A stretch of DNA of 64,000 nt, taken from Elgaria multicarinata webbii (taxonomy: Eukaryota > Chordata > Lepidosauria > Squamata > Anguidae). Under the pieces are notes generated by a model. It saw only the letters and a program-made list of their open reading frames with translations. It searched no databases and was not told where the DNA came from. Made by a program: the position numbers and the translations under genes. Shown here piece by piece: positions 53,101-64,000 of this stretch (its first letter is position 1; every line of letters starts with the position of its first letter). The stretch lies in the NCBI RefSeq assembly GCF_023053635.1, contig NC_086176.1, forward strand, positions 73,294,536-73,358,535, in the 5' to 3' direction.

Positions 53101-53811
53101 AAAAGTCTGCTTCAGCTTTTAATAAGCATAATATAGAATTCAGTATAGCCATGAGAGTGAATCACTGTTCAACTTCTCAGCTTATTACAGGCAAAAGGAA
53201 TACCTAAGAAATCAGGGGCGGAGAGTTGTTTAGGGATGTATCTCAGCTCGTAGCATCAGCCCATCAGAATGGGGTGGAGATGCCTGGTTCGATGTATTGA
53301 TTATCTATGGGTCAGATGCAGTTGTCAGTACAGAGTAATTATTAATGAGCTTAGCAGCCACATCCATTTTTAAGCTTATGCACACACGAGAAAGGCTTGG
53401 TGGTGCCAACATCTTTCATTGCCTGCAATGAAAAATGTAACATGAAATTCCAAACTGTGACAGCTAATACTACGCAAGGAATTTGGGACTTTGTCTGGTC
53501 CCCTAGCTGAAAACAATCACTCTGATTTTTCCTGCCTGTTACACTTGCTTGGACTTTCCATCAATTGGGTTACTGAAAATCCTTTCCCCCTGGACTTGTC
53601 ATCCACTCTGCACCTTTGTCTGTTGAACCTTGTAATGTTAAAACCTGCTGTGGAATATAATACCAGCCTTATAGACCATGGATTGTTTGCCATGAACCGC
53701 ATACCTTCGTCTTTTCCCAGAAAGCCTTCTGGTCTGGACTCTTAGTGATTTTTGAGACTGTTGTTTTGCCTTAACATCTATACATCAGAGATTTCTAATG
53801 TGGACTCTGTT

Positions 53812-54030
53812 GTTAGACCTGATCTCTCTCCTGATGGTTATGTGCTACCTCCAGCATTCGAGGCAGTAAGCTTGTGTGCACCAGTTGCTGGGGAACATGG
53901 GTGGGAGGGTGCTGTTGTACCATGTCCTGCTTTGTTGGTCCCTGGTTGACAGCTGGTTGGCAACTGTGTAAACAGTGCTGGACTAGATGGACCCTCGGTC
54001 TGATCCAGTATGGCACTTATGTTCTTATCA
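53812..54030 (-). repeat. Interspersed repeat, antisense copy
   Basis: Read on the - strand it gives GAACATAAGTGCCATACTGG ATCAGA, AGGGTCCATCTAGTCC, GTTGCCAACCAGCTGTCAAC and CCCACCCATGTTCCCCAGCA. Same family as 11,785-11,930 and 44,408-44,590. Confidence 0.7.
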
Positions 54031-54676
54031 TGTGTGAGTATTTCTAGCTTTGTCTGATTCTAGACTTGCCCCCTGAACCAAAGACTCTCCAGGAGCCCTT
54101 TTCAGTAGACTCTCTGAGGGGAAAACTCTACGCTGCTCAGGGCTCTTTTTAATTCCTGGATCCGGATTAACTTGGATCCCAATAACGCAAGATCCTGAAA
54201 TATGGAACATTTCCCATTTTATGCTTTGCCATAACTTATTCCTCTATTCTTGAACGTGAGTCAGCTGGTGGCTTCTGTGTGTAGAAATCCTGCATTTGGG
54301 ACTGATTCCATTGCTATGGCTCTTAGGCCTGCATTTAGTTCAGCTAGGACCCCTGCCATGTAGCAGTGCTGTCAAAGGGCTCCTGAGGATTTTGGAAACA
54401 TCTCCATTTTGGGCTGGGGCTCTAGCCATGACTCCTTTTGAATTGTGAACTGCGGCCTGTTTTTGAATCTTGTATCATGAACCTGGATCTCTAAGTGCTT
54501 TGAACACCTAATTATATTCCAAAAGTGAAGTCTCTGGCTGTGATTATGTATTTGCTCCTGGTCTGCTCCTTAATTTAAGCCATGGGGCATTAGCTGTCGA
54601 GTTAACTGATTTGTAATTTCTTAGATTAAGTGCTGCAACTTCTGAAGTGTGATTTTTGTCATCTGATTTATCTTTG

Positions 54677-54682
54677 AATAAA
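54677..54682 (+). terminator. ERAP1: Polyadenylation signal AATAAA (candidate for ERAP1)
   Basis: First AATAAA after the ERAP1 stop codon on the coding strand. It could instead belong to a repeat. Confidence 0.35.
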
Positions 54683-54975
54683 GTTAAGTCATTGAATCTA
54701 GAAGCTGCATCACACCGGGGGTTAACACAACGAGCATGAGGTCCGTTGAGTCCGCTGTTCTAATGGCACTGTTTCTCCTGCACACAGCAGGAGAGAGCAG
54801 CAATCCAGAGTTTTAAAAAAACATCTGACTTAACGAGGGGTTTTTTTGTCGTGCAAGGAAGTGCAGAAGGTGCGCAGGAGGCAGACAATGGCATGTGAGG
54901 GACCTGAGCAAACTGCATGAGTGCCCAGTAACAAGCGTGCGAAAAAACACTCATCGGATGGAGCTTTAGGGTTCT

Positions 54976-55019
54976 ATTCTATTCTATTCTATTCTATTCT
55001 ATTCTATTCTATTCTATTG
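54976..55019. repeat. (ATTCT)n microsatellite
   Basis: About nine pentanucleotide units. It adjoins a possible MITE (about 54,700-54,970) with CTGCATCACACCGGGGGTTA near its left end. Confidence 0.9.
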
Positions 55020-55149
55020 TATCGTGAGGAAGCTAGGCACCACCTGGACTTTTACACTTACTGATCTTTGCGTCATTTCATGTTGTAGGGGAGAGAATTG
55101 TATTGCTCTCATAGATCTGACTTTGGACATCTACAACAGTCTTGTGCAA

Positions 55150-55260
55150 AAGACTACTATGGTCCCCATTTTTACAGATGGGGAACCAAAACTATGAGAT
55201 ACTTTCCCAGCAGAATGTGACAGAGATGGCACCCCAACCTAGGTTGAAAAAGTCAATTCT
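55150..55260 (+). repeat. MIR-like fragment
   Basis: GGTCCCCATTTTTACAGATG followed by GGGAACC, and CAGAATGTGACAGAGATGGC, resemble the MIR consensus (CCCCATTTTACAGATGAGGAA ... GGCAGAGC). Short and diverged. Confidence 0.45.
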
Positions 55261-55514
55261 GAATTTCTGTCCAGATGATCTCTGTCCCCAATTGTTCCTG
55301 TTTTCCATGACACTTAAGGAGAAACATGTAATGTCAAGAGGCCAATATGAACATTTTTTCTTCACGGTATTAGAAATTTTAGGCAATTGGCATATAAAGT
55401 TTACTTCCAGGATACTGGAAATTAGTCTTTTTTTTTAAAAAAAAAAGGAAGCACTGGTTACTTTTTATTGCAAAATCAATGCAATCAAGTACCAGAATTA
55501 GAGAATAGTATGTA

Positions 55515-56400
55515 AGCAAAGAGCCCAGTGCTCTTCAATATTTTTATTAATGACTTGGATGAGGAGGTGAAGGGAACGCTTATCAATTTGCAGATGACAC
55601 AAAATTGGGTGGGATAGCTAATACCCCGGAGGACAGAAACAAACTTCAAAGTGATCTTGATAGACTGGAGCACTGGGCTGAAAACAACAGAATGAAATTC
55701 AATAGGGAAAAATGACAAGTTCCACATCTAGGAAAAAAACCAAATGCACAGTTACAAAATGGGGGATACTTGGCTCAGCAATTCTACAAGCGAGAAGGAT
55801 CTTGGAATTGTTGTATATCACAAGCTATTTTGGGCTGCATTAATAGAAGTATAGCTTCCAAATCGTGCAAGGTACTGGTTCCCCTCTATTTGGCACGAGT
55901 TAGGTGTCATCTTGAGTACTGCGTCCAGTTCTGGGCACCACACTTCAAGGATGCAGACAAGCTGGAGGGGATTCAGAAGAGGGCAACGAGGATGATCAGG
56001 GGTTTGGAAAGAAAGCCTTATGAGCAGAGACTGAAAGAACTGGATATGTTTAGTCTTGAGAAGAGAAGACTGAGGGGAGACATGATAGCACTCTTCAAAT
56101 ACTTGAAAGGAGGGCCAGGATCTCTCCTTGATCATCCCAGAGTGCAGGACATGAAATAACGGGCTCAAGTTAGAGGAAGCCAGATTCTGACTGGACATCA
56201 GAAAAAACTTCCTGACTGTTACAGCAGTACAATGGAACCAATTACCTAGGGAGGTTGTGGGTTCTCCCACACTAGAGGCCTTCAAGATGCAGCTGGACAG
56301 ACATCTGTCAGGGATGGTTTAATTTGGATCCTGCATTGCACAGGGGGTTGGACTTGATAGCCTTATAGGCCCCTTCCAATTCTATATTTCTATAGTGATG
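55515..56400 (+). mobile_element. CR1 LINE, 3' half
   Basis: It starts within the reverse-transcriptase region (GAGCCCAGTGCTCTTCAATA; INDLDEE-like) and contains FADDTKLGG-coding sequence, then [20 protein letters not shown], and the CR1 tail TTGGACTTGATAGCCTTATA. It aligns with 20,040-20,990 along its length, with several frame breaks. Confidence 0.88.
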
Positions 56401-57418
56401 AAGTATATGTCAAGTTCCTGATCCAACAATTGTATATGCAGCAGTGTTGGCTGCTGGAGTGGTCATGTGTATAACCCTTAGCCAAAGGAGATTAATTGGA
56501 TTTTATTAAATGCGTGGGCTCATGCATAATAGCTATTCTAGAGGGGATAAACCACCATGGGTTAAGCCACTTGCCAACCCGCATTACTCTCAACAAATGA
56601 TTGGATGAGAGGCATTTTGGCTTCCTTCCCCCTCAGTCCTCCAGCCCACTCCTGCATGTATCCCAGTGTACTTTGCATAGCAACCAGTCTTGTCTCCCCT
56701 TCTCCGCTCCGATCGCTATTCCTTTCCAGAGCACTTACTTCATTCACCTTTTTTTAAAAAAATTGATGCCTTGGAAGTGCACAAATGGGGCCATTTCCCC
56801 TCCCAGTCTGAAAATGCACAGTGCACAGATTCAGCTGCCCAATATGTCTCATCTTGCCATGTCAATTTCCTTGTGTGTTACAGCTGTCAATGGGAATGAG
56901 TAGGTAACATACAAGGAAACAGACAAGATTATATATAGGATAAACTGTGCACACTTGTGAAGGACCATGGGGAAAGATAATACTAAGAGAAAGTAACCCA
57001 TTTACTCAAATCAGAAGAACTGAAAAAGAAATGCAAGCGAAGTAATTGCTCTGAAAAGGAGCACTAAAGGGGCAGGAGGGACAATAACTCCCACTTGGCA
57101 ATGTCATCCTCTCACTATTAAGCCTTGAATTGACACTTGTCAGAGACCTCCCCACTTTCAACATTTCCCTGACTCTCCAGGAATTTCACAAATGGGAATT
57201 ATTAGTGGGTCTCCTTTGCGGCTCTTTCTCATTTGCGGTTTTTCTTTTTCTTTTGAATTACACAAACATGTTCTTAGTATTATTTTCCCCCTGGTCCTTC
57301 ACAAGTGTATGCAGATTAGCCTATGTGCAGTCTCACCTTGTCAGTTTCCTTGCATGTTACCTACTGTACTTCTGTGGTTCCTTTGTCATCTGTAATATGC
57401 ATGAAATTGACAAGGAGA

Positions 57419-57420
57419 GA

Positions 57421-57451
<31 letters not shown>
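57419..57451. repeat. (CTAT)n microsatellite
   Basis: About eight tetranucleotide units. Confidence 0.9.
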
Positions 57452-57779
57452 ATCAGATAGCTGAACCTGTGCTCTTGTGCACTTGCAAAAGACCAAGTTA
57501 TCTCTTCCCTGTCCAGAAGTGACTCCACTAGCTATGCCCCTTGCCACTGTAATTAGGCTTTTAAAGGCTTCCATTGTCACTTTTTTCAAGACTTGCAGTG
57601 TGGGAAGTAGGAGAGGAAATCCCTTATCTTTGATCTCTGATTGGAAATAAGGGAAGGGGGCTCAATGGGGATCTTCCGTTGGCCTGAAATTCCCTATCCA
57701 TGAATTATGGAAACAACAATAATGTGTTATTAAAAACGTAGAATATAAGTACAAATACGGGATAATACATTCTAAAAAC

Positions 57780-57785
57780 TTTATT
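57780..57785 (-). terminator. CAST: Polyadenylation signal AATAAA (candidate for CAST)
   Basis: TTTATT on the + strand reads AATAAA on the - strand, about 2.5 kb downstream of the CAST-like terminal coding exon. Confidence 0.35.
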
Positions 57786-59459
57786 AGTGTGACACAGAAT
57801 CTCAGTACAGACTGTCCAATACAGTATAGTATTAACATTACAGATTGTCAAGGACAATCAGTATTCTGATTTTCCTCAGGCTGAAAGGTACAATCCACTG
57901 GGAACATCTTCTGCATTTATTCCTTTTGAAATAAGAGCTATTACAGAAAATCACTGTGTTCTTGAACCCCATGGAGTTCAAAAGGGCTTGCACAGATTAT
58001 ATTCCTGGTGGCCTGTGGCCTGCCTACATATCTGATTATGGAAGTAGCAGAGAACTACCTACTTGACCATTTTACCAAACTAGGAGTAGTACCTTACTCC
58101 ACAAGTCAATATAAAGATTTGTTACTCAGATTGCACAGCAGATCAGAATCTGGTATTGGAGTCATAGCCTCTCTTTTGCTACATGGAATACCAAAAAGAA
58201 AAGAAAAAAAAAATAGAAATCTGAGCAAGCATTGCATCCAGGTTAGCTGACAAAGCACATTCCTATTTAATTGTGCTGAGGGTAGGGCCGATAACAGTGT
58301 AACTTGTGGGAATATATATACTGTTGTTGGGATTCTTTGTGCAGTTCTGTAAGTCAAGGAGTGTGAAGCAGATATTGCAAAACTACATCCCTTCCAAAGT
58401 ACCACAATCCTTTAGTAGTTCTGATGCAACATTATGTCCTTCCTGGAAGCTGTTGGCAGGGGCAACGTAAGTTCACAAAAGGTGGTACCAACAAGGACTC
58501 AAGATTTAAAATAAAAATACTAATGGCACTGTTCATATTCAATACTATAGTGTTAGAAGCCAAGGATGACCAACAATAGTTTCTAGTCTGCTCCCACTTT
58601 TAAATCTTAGCAACTGATTACTCCCTTTTCACCAACTATTCTCCCAAAAAGAATACCCACAGGCAACCAGCCTAAAGAGGCAGATGATATCCAAAATGCA
58701 TTCCATTCCAGAATGTTTAAAGCATTGTTATACTAAAAATATATGGTATGGATTTAGTGAACTCTGCTGAGATTTACAGGCACTATGTGTAGATTATGTG
58801 CAAAACTTTGCAGACATTGGTTTCATTACTATTTAATTCATAGGAAATCTGTTTCTTACAAATATAAAGCATTCCTTCTCTTTCAGAATTGAAGAAAATT
58901 ACAAAATAAACGACAGTAAAATAAGTGGCTAGAAAAAGTTAGTTCAATCTTGGAAAATAGCAAAAGATATGCATGGCATGCCAAAATATCCAAATACCAC
59001 AATACAAAAAACCACCCAGGAAACTATCTTGCTTCTGCGAAATCGCTTTTGTTCAAGTGCAGCAAAAGAAGAGTCTTTGCACTAGTGATGAAAAGTCTGA
59101 AGAAGAAATACAAAAGAAAGACAGCACATTCTTAAATAGAGGAAAGCAGGTTTGTCTCATAAAATTCATCAGATGAATTAAAAGTAGTTCCAAATAGAAA
59201 ACTGGAAATACCCAAGCAGAGCACAGCAATGGGGTCAATACACACATTAGCAGGTCTGTGAGGCTAACTCCCTTGTCTGTCCATATTGAACATAACCTGC
59301 ATGCTCTGGTGGTGGTTGCTTTCCTCAAGAAGAAAAACAGGAGCAAGCAAATTACTGTCAAAAAGGGAGAGGAGTCGGGGCGGCAACTGAAATGTGCAGC
59401 AGCAGTGGGTCCCTAAACGCGAACTGTTTCAGGCAACCCTTGCCTCTTTAGTCTCTAGG

Positions 59460-59585
59460 GCAGGGGCGAGGAATTTGTGGCTCTCCAAATATTGTTACCA
59501 TTAGCTCCAGCCAGCATGGCCAATAGTTAGGGATTATGGGAATTCGAATCCAACATCTGTAGGGCCATAGTTTTCCCCACAGGTT
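59460..59585. repeat. MITE-like repeat (GGGGCGAGGAAT...GTTTTCCCCAC type)
   Basis: CAGGGGCGAGGAATTTGTGG at the left and GGGCCATAGTTTTCCCCAC at the right are inverted. Inner arms are GCTCTCCAAATATTGTT and CCAACATCTGTAGGGCC. Same group as 2,384-2,515. Confidence 0.6.
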
Positions 59586-60264
59586 TGCTCTAGGAGAGGT
59601 GCCTCTCCTTCGTTCTGGAAGACGGCCAGTTCAAGCACAGAGGGGAGTTTTATACATCCGGAGCCTCACAAACAAGCTAAAATGAACTGACAGAAGAGTA
59701 TTTACATGACTTGATACTGCATGTGCAGAGCTGCTTCCCGCATAGAATTAAGTCCAATGCAATTCCACCAGGAAGCCAAGGCTGACTTTATTTGTTGGTT
59801 GTATTCTACGTTAGGCTAAACCCCCATGCATACACAATTGCCCTTGCCTTGCGATATTTTCTTCTGAACAATATCTTCCAATTTCGTTTTGCATTTGTCA
59901 GAAACTTAGGAGAATATGCATGTTCAAAGTGAAATATGTACATAGAGACATCATGTAGAAAAAGTACCTTAATTATGTTTATTTTACATTTTTGGAATGG
60001 TCTCACAAAAAGGATATCATTAGGGCACCAGTATTTGTGATTGAGAGTTCACATACTGGTATTTCAAAATCGGTAGCAGGAATCCCCTCAATTCTGATAA
60101 TAATGCTAATCTTCCCAAAAGCTCTGAAAAAATGAAAACACTTGTGCTAAAAAGCGAGGGTCTAAAAATGTACGGTTTTTAAAGGTGTCAGTTCATTCTG
60201 AATCATTCATGCATAACATATGCACATTCATATGTGCACGATAAACAGCTTAAAAGTTCTTACC

Positions 60265-60324
60265 TGGCAAGATTTAACTTTTTTTCTGTTTCTCAGATTT
60301 TGCATTGGAAGACTGCTCCTTTGC
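60265..60324 (-). CDS. CAST: CAST-like terminal coding exon
   Basis: On the - strand an acceptor (TTTTTTCTTCAAG|G) opens this 60-base exon and a strong donor (CCAG|GTAAGA) closes it. One frame reads AKEQSSNAKSEKQKKS then stop, similar in length and make-up to the human calpastatin C-terminus (AKDSAKTTEETSKPKDD). However, direct joining to the exon at 62,058-62,132 gives another frame (GKGAVFQCKI, stop). So either a further exon lies between them or the end has diverged. The donor after the stop implies an intron in the 3' UTR or an alternative transcript. Confidence 0.5.
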
Positions 60325-60929
60325 CTTGAAGAAAAAGGAAAAAAAGCAACAACATTACTAGTTGGAACTTTGTCATGCAATGAACACTGAATAAATATTA
60401 AATGAGAAAAGCCCATTCATAAAACAAAGCTTGAAATCCATGTTTTTCAAGAATATAGGAGTGGAGTGAAAAGCTTTTATCATCACCAAGCTATGTACTA
60501 CACAGGAGATCCACTATTAGCTCTCCCAGTGTTTTGTTTTTATTACCTGCATCTGCAGATGGATCCAACATTTGATCAAAGCAGTGGCACCAAGCGTGTG
60601 TGTTTAACACTTCCCCTCATGTTGTTAAGCAATCTTGGTGGGAAGGAAGGAATGCAAGTTCTTGAATTCTACAGGCAGCTGTATTCTAACAGCAGCATCC
60701 AGAGGGGAGAAATTTAGATTGGGAAAACAGTGTTAGGTGAAAGGGTTGAACACTCTTTCCCTCCGTATCACTGCTTTGATCATAAGTTGGATGTAATGTA
60801 TAATTTATCTCTTAAAATGAGTTCATAAATTTAGTCACCACACAGTGAGCTCCTTCATACAGGGGAAAATTGCATTCCCTCGCCGTGGCTCTGCTTCCTG
60901 CATCTCTTCCATTATTATTTATTATTATT

Positions 60930-61085
60930 ATTAATTTATTTATTTATATAGCACCATCAGTGTACATGGTGCTGTACAGAGTAAAACAATAAAATAGCAA
61001 AACCCTGCCGCATAGGCTTACATTCTAATAAAATCATAATAAAACAGTAAGAAGGGGAAGAGAATGCACCAAACAGGCACAGGGT
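60930..61085 (-). mobile_element. LINE 3' tail, antisense
   Basis: ATTTATATAGCACCATCAGT, then GTACATGGTGCTGTACAGAG, then CCTGCCGCATAGGCTTACAT. This matches the 3' UTR of 126-735 and is oriented like it. It sits between the two CAST-like exons. The rest of 60,325-62,057 shows nothing I recognise. Confidence 0.8.
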
Positions 61086-62057
61086 AGGCAGAGAGCAGCG
61101 ACCATGTGGCTTATACAGCCTCAATGCAGTTGAATGGGACATTCTAGTGGGCATTTTATAGTGCAACTTTGCCTGCACATGGCAGGAAAACCTGACAAAT
61201 ATCAATTTATCCCAGAAGAGTCAGGTTTTCTGAGGTTTTATTTTTTAGCGCTACGACGAGAAAATGGAGCGGGAGATGCACAGGAGGCTGACTATAAAAT
61301 GCTCGTTTAAAGAAGCTCAGTGGCTGCAGAGTCAAAAGATGCTTTGTATATATCAAGAAGTGTTCACAGATGAAATATCTATATATCCTTTAACATCATC
61401 TCAAGTAAAATATGCATGTGTTACTTGTCTTGAAACTAGGTATTTCTTATTTTCCCTTTTCTATACATTATCTGATAATTTCTCACTACTTGACCACAGA
61501 TATAATCTCTGATAGCCATATTGATTTAACAATTAAAAAAGAAACCGAACACATAACATTTAAGGTGATTGCATACAGTTAACACATCACTGTACAAGAC
61601 CTATTTACAATGCGGTAATTAACACTGGGTTTAGGGTACCACAATACAAGGTGATGTACATATGCTCATGTGTTTAAGTGGCCAATATGCAAAAATATCA
61701 CAAAACCCTCCGGGGGAAATCATACAAACCTCATCTTTAACATACATCTTGCTTTGCCAGCCACACAACATTTTGTGAGGAAGAAAACCTAGTATTGCCC
61801 CTACTCATGTTCCCATCTCTTCTCTCCCTCCCCTGTTCTCAAGTCACTCCATCAAAGTGTGCACAACAGCGATTTCATCATGTGCCTCTTCTAGTAATGA
61901 CAGTGGAGGGTGAAAAAGAGGACAAAATCAAGATCCGGGTGAAGTAAGATGCTGAGGAATTGCACACAGGGTGTTCCAGAACTTCATGAGGCTCATAAAG
62001 TAGTAGGCCATGGCTGTGTAAAATTTCATGTTTTAATAACAACAACAAAATCCTTAC

Positions 62058-62132
62058 CTTTTTAGATGATTTGGATTTCTTTTCATCCTTTCTAACTGGT
62101 TTAGATACGGCAGCATCTTTTGTTTTTTCATC
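62058..62132 (-). CDS. CAST: CAST (calpastatin) C-terminal coding exon
   Basis: On the - strand it runs from the acceptor TTTCTTGGGTTTAG to the donor AAG|GTAAGG. It is 75 bases, 25 codons, open in phase 0: it begins DEKTKDAAVSKPVRKDEKKS and ends KSSKK. It is Lys/Ser/Asp-rich and disordered like the calpastatin C-terminus (human [20 protein letters not shown]). CAST inhibits cytosolic calpain proteases; this part lies outside the inhibitory repeats. Position and orientation match the ERAP1-CAST tail-to-tail order of mammals. No earlier CAST exon is recognised up to 64,000. Confidence 0.6.
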
Positions 62133-62879
62133 CTAAACCCAAGAAATAGAAATACCTTTGTTCATAAATGTTCAGGTCGAAACACACTTAAGGCTAAAAG
62201 AGCTTGGAAACATTTGTTCCCACAAAATAGTAACATTTAGGCAAGATCCACACAAAAAGTTAAAAGATTTAGTGCGATCTGGAATGCTGAACTGAATAAT
62301 TTGATAGAACTGCACATACAGGCAGAAGAAAAACCTAAAATTAGCTCCTCTCTATGGCAGGACTTTACATTCAATGTTGTTCTGTGATCATCATCAGTCT
62401 CCAGGACATGCTTTCCCCCTTTTATCCTGCTTTCAAAAAGTTTGGAAATAATGCATAAAGGGATGTTAGTCAGTGTAGCACTATAATGACAACGCCATCT
62501 AGTAGCTGTAAACTGGAACAAACAGAAACATCTAGAATATGCCGAGGAAGTACTTTCCACAATTCAAACCACAGGTTCGCTGTGTAAAGAAGCCCATGGT
62601 AATCCCACAAAGAAAACAAAAGCAGAAAGCCCCTGTAAGAATTTGGGTTTTTTGCTTAATGTTTTGCTTAAAGCTTATTATACTTTATACAATGCAGGTG
62701 CTGAGCCTGAAGTTTGAAGGTGAAGACTGGTCTGAGAACAAAGGTACTTCTAAACCCTTCTCCTGGTTTTCACACAAAAAGTTCTGCACACAAGCTACTT
62801 TATCACTATTGGGGAAGAGGGCTTTTCCATGTAATGGTGGCATTTGGCAGCAAATTGTGAATTAACCCAATTGCCCCAT

Positions 62880-63112
62880 TTGTAGGTTGGGGCAAACCCG
62901 GTCACTTTCGGTCCTTCATGGGTTAAAGAACCCAAAGTTAACCTTAAAATTAAACCATGGGTTAACTTTGGGTTATTTAACCCACAAAGAACCCAAAGTG
63001 TCAGATGTCATGCTAAGACCTACTAGGTTATTGCTGCAAAATGGAAATGGTTCACATGTTGCTCTACAAATCATGAGTTAATTAACCCATGATTTGCTGC
63101 TGTTACATTTGA
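62880..63112. repeat. Palindromic repeat built on GGGTTAACTTTGGGTT
   Basis: AACCCAAAGTTAACC and GGGTTAACTTTGGGTT are inverted copies about 20 bases apart. Further GGTTAA/TTAACC and AACCCATGATTTG/CAAATCATGAGTT pairs surround them. It is MITE-like, but boundaries and target duplication are not clear. From 63,113 to about 63,540 I see nothing I recognise. Confidence 0.5.
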
Positions 63113-63565
63113 ACCAGGTCAATTTGTTTCCTGCCAGCTCTTAGACATGGAAGTTCACAGATATTTTCTGTTCATGAGATAAGCTCATCTGTTCTTGGGT
63201 AAGCTACATTTGCTTCAAAAGATGTACACAGAAAAACACACCTGCAGAAGTTGTGTCTATACTGTAGTGTATTGGAGAGACAAACATGGCTTTTCCAACA
63301 AAAACGTTGGCTTTTGAGTAATCAGAGAGGAAGTTCTAGAAACAAATCCATGCTTGAGACAACTTTATTGTGAGAAAAGGTTTTTAAATGTAGCAGAGTT
63401 GACTGTTAGGAATGCTTACATATGTGTGCCAAGATCAGGGAAATAAGAGAAACAGCGAGCCATTATTTTTGTAAAAGGGACAAAAGCTTCAATGGGGGAA
63501 TCTAACAGGATTCACATTCAAGTGAAAATTAATAATAATGCTCTGTGCCGTGGCACCTAAGCCAT

Positions 63566-64000
63566 GGGGTTCCACAGGGCTCTATCTTATCCCCTATGCT
63601 GTTTAACATATACATGAAGCCGCTGGGGGAGGTTATCCGGAGATGTGGACTGAGGTGTCATCAATATGCGGATGATACCCAGCTCTACCTTTCCTTTTCA
63701 TCAAACCCAGGTGAGGCAGTGGCTGTTCTGAACCAGTGTCTGGGCACGGTAATGGACTGGATGAGGGCTAATAAACTGAGACTCAATCCAGACAAGACGG
63801 AGGTACTGTTAGCGGGTGGTTCTTCTGTCCGGCGAGGTGATGTTTGCCCTGTCCTGGACGGGGTTGCACTCCCCCTAAAGGATCGGGTCCGTAGTTTGGG
63901 GGTGCTCTTGGATCCAGAACTGTCACTTGAGGCACAGGTGAACTCAGTGGCAAAGAGCACCTTTTATCAGCTCAGGCTGATATACCAGCTGCGCCCTTAT
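63566..64000 (+). mobile_element. CR1/L2-clade LINE, reverse-transcriptase fragment (runs off the edge)
   Basis: A single frame of 145 codons is open to the window end: GVPQGSILSPMLFNIYMKPL, the catalytic HQYADDTQLYLSF, then MDWMRANKLRLNPDKTEVLL and VRSLGVLLDPELSLEAQVN. These are RT motifs of the CR1/L2/Jockey-like clades, distinct from the FADDTKLGG CR1 copies here. The left part is truncated. The open frame suggests a fairly young copy, but most of ORF2 and the 3' end are outside. Confidence 0.85.

Larger units (their letters stand above)
52146..54705 (+). other. ERAP1: Candidate ERAP1 3' UTR and downstream flank
   Basis: No AATAAA occurs on the + strand between the stop codon and 54,677, where TTTGAATAAAGTT appears. 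If that signal is used, the 3' UTR is about 2.5 kb and includes repeats: a MITE (52,862-53,100) and an antisense interspersed repeat (53,812-54,030). A shorter UTR using a variant signal is equally possible. Part of 53,200-54,695 may itself be old repeat sequence. Confidence 0.4.
57760..60264 (-). other. CAST: Candidate CAST 3' UTR region
   Basis: This stretch lies downstream of the last CAST-like exon on the - strand. An AATAAA signal lies at 57,785-57,780 (- strand). It is free of repeats apart from a MITE-like insert at about 59,460-59,585. Whether it is one continuous UTR or is joined after the donor at 60,264 cannot be settled from sequence alone. No other gene is recognised here. Confidence 0.35.

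Noticed and set aside
53200-54695. A second long-terminal-repeat-type fossil after ERAP1
   Set aside because: There is an AATAAA near its end, but no paired ends, no clear boundaries and no internal parts. It is kept as a candidate 3' UTR and flank.
62539-62865. A 108-codon + strand frame (Lys/Pro-rich start) as a gene
   Set aside because: No domain, no codon-level signs of coding, and AT-rich non-coding character. The neighbouring CAST exon is on the other strand.
1-64000. CRISPR arrays, operons, ribosome-binding sites
   Set aside because: The DNA is from an animal nucleus. The regular repeats are microsatellites and one minisatellite without spacers.

Overview
The window is nuclear DNA from a squamate reptile, most likely a lizard. 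The host genes are split by introns with normal splice sites. The repeat set is typical of squamates: CR1-like and L2-like LINEs, 5'-truncated L1, a BovB/RTE 3' end, a tRNA-derived Sauria-type SINE, and many palindromic MITEs with terminal inverted repeats (TIRs).

Layout. Positions 1 to about 23,400 are intergenic and transposon-rich; I recognise no host exon there. A GC- and CpG-rich block at about 23,400-24,130 looks like the promoter and non-coding first exon of ERAP1. It holds an interferon-stimulated-response-type site (GAAANNGAAA, 23,489-23,498). The coding part of ERAP1 runs on the + strand from 26,360 to 52,145 in 18 coding exons. Every exon-exon phase agrees, and the exons sum to a 926-residue M1 zinc aminopeptidase with GAMEN, HExxH-x18-E and the catalytic Tyr all present. 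Its introns hold most of the window's transposons. From 52,146 to about 54,700 lies a candidate ERAP1 3' UTR, followed by repeats including a CR1 copy at 55,515-56,400.

From about 57,760 to 62,132 the - strand carries what I read as the 3' end of calpastatin (CAST): a short lysine/serine-rich coding exon, a terminal exon with stop codons, and a possible 3' UTR with a polyadenylation signal. ERAP1 and CAST are therefore tail to tail, as in mammals. A CR1/L2-clade LINE with an open reverse-transcriptase reading frame runs off the right edge.

Biology. ERAP1 trims peptides in the endoplasmic reticulum for MHC class I. CAST inhibits calpains in the cytosol. They are neighbours by conserved synteny, not partners. 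No wholly new system was found. The most unusual items are: a likely GC-AG intron in ERAP1; two base-for-base identical 320-bp hAT-type MITEs with separate target duplications; a MITE whose empty target site is preserved in related copies; a three-deep transposon nest in intron 4; and a 1-kb TIR element that carries a 33-bp minisatellite.
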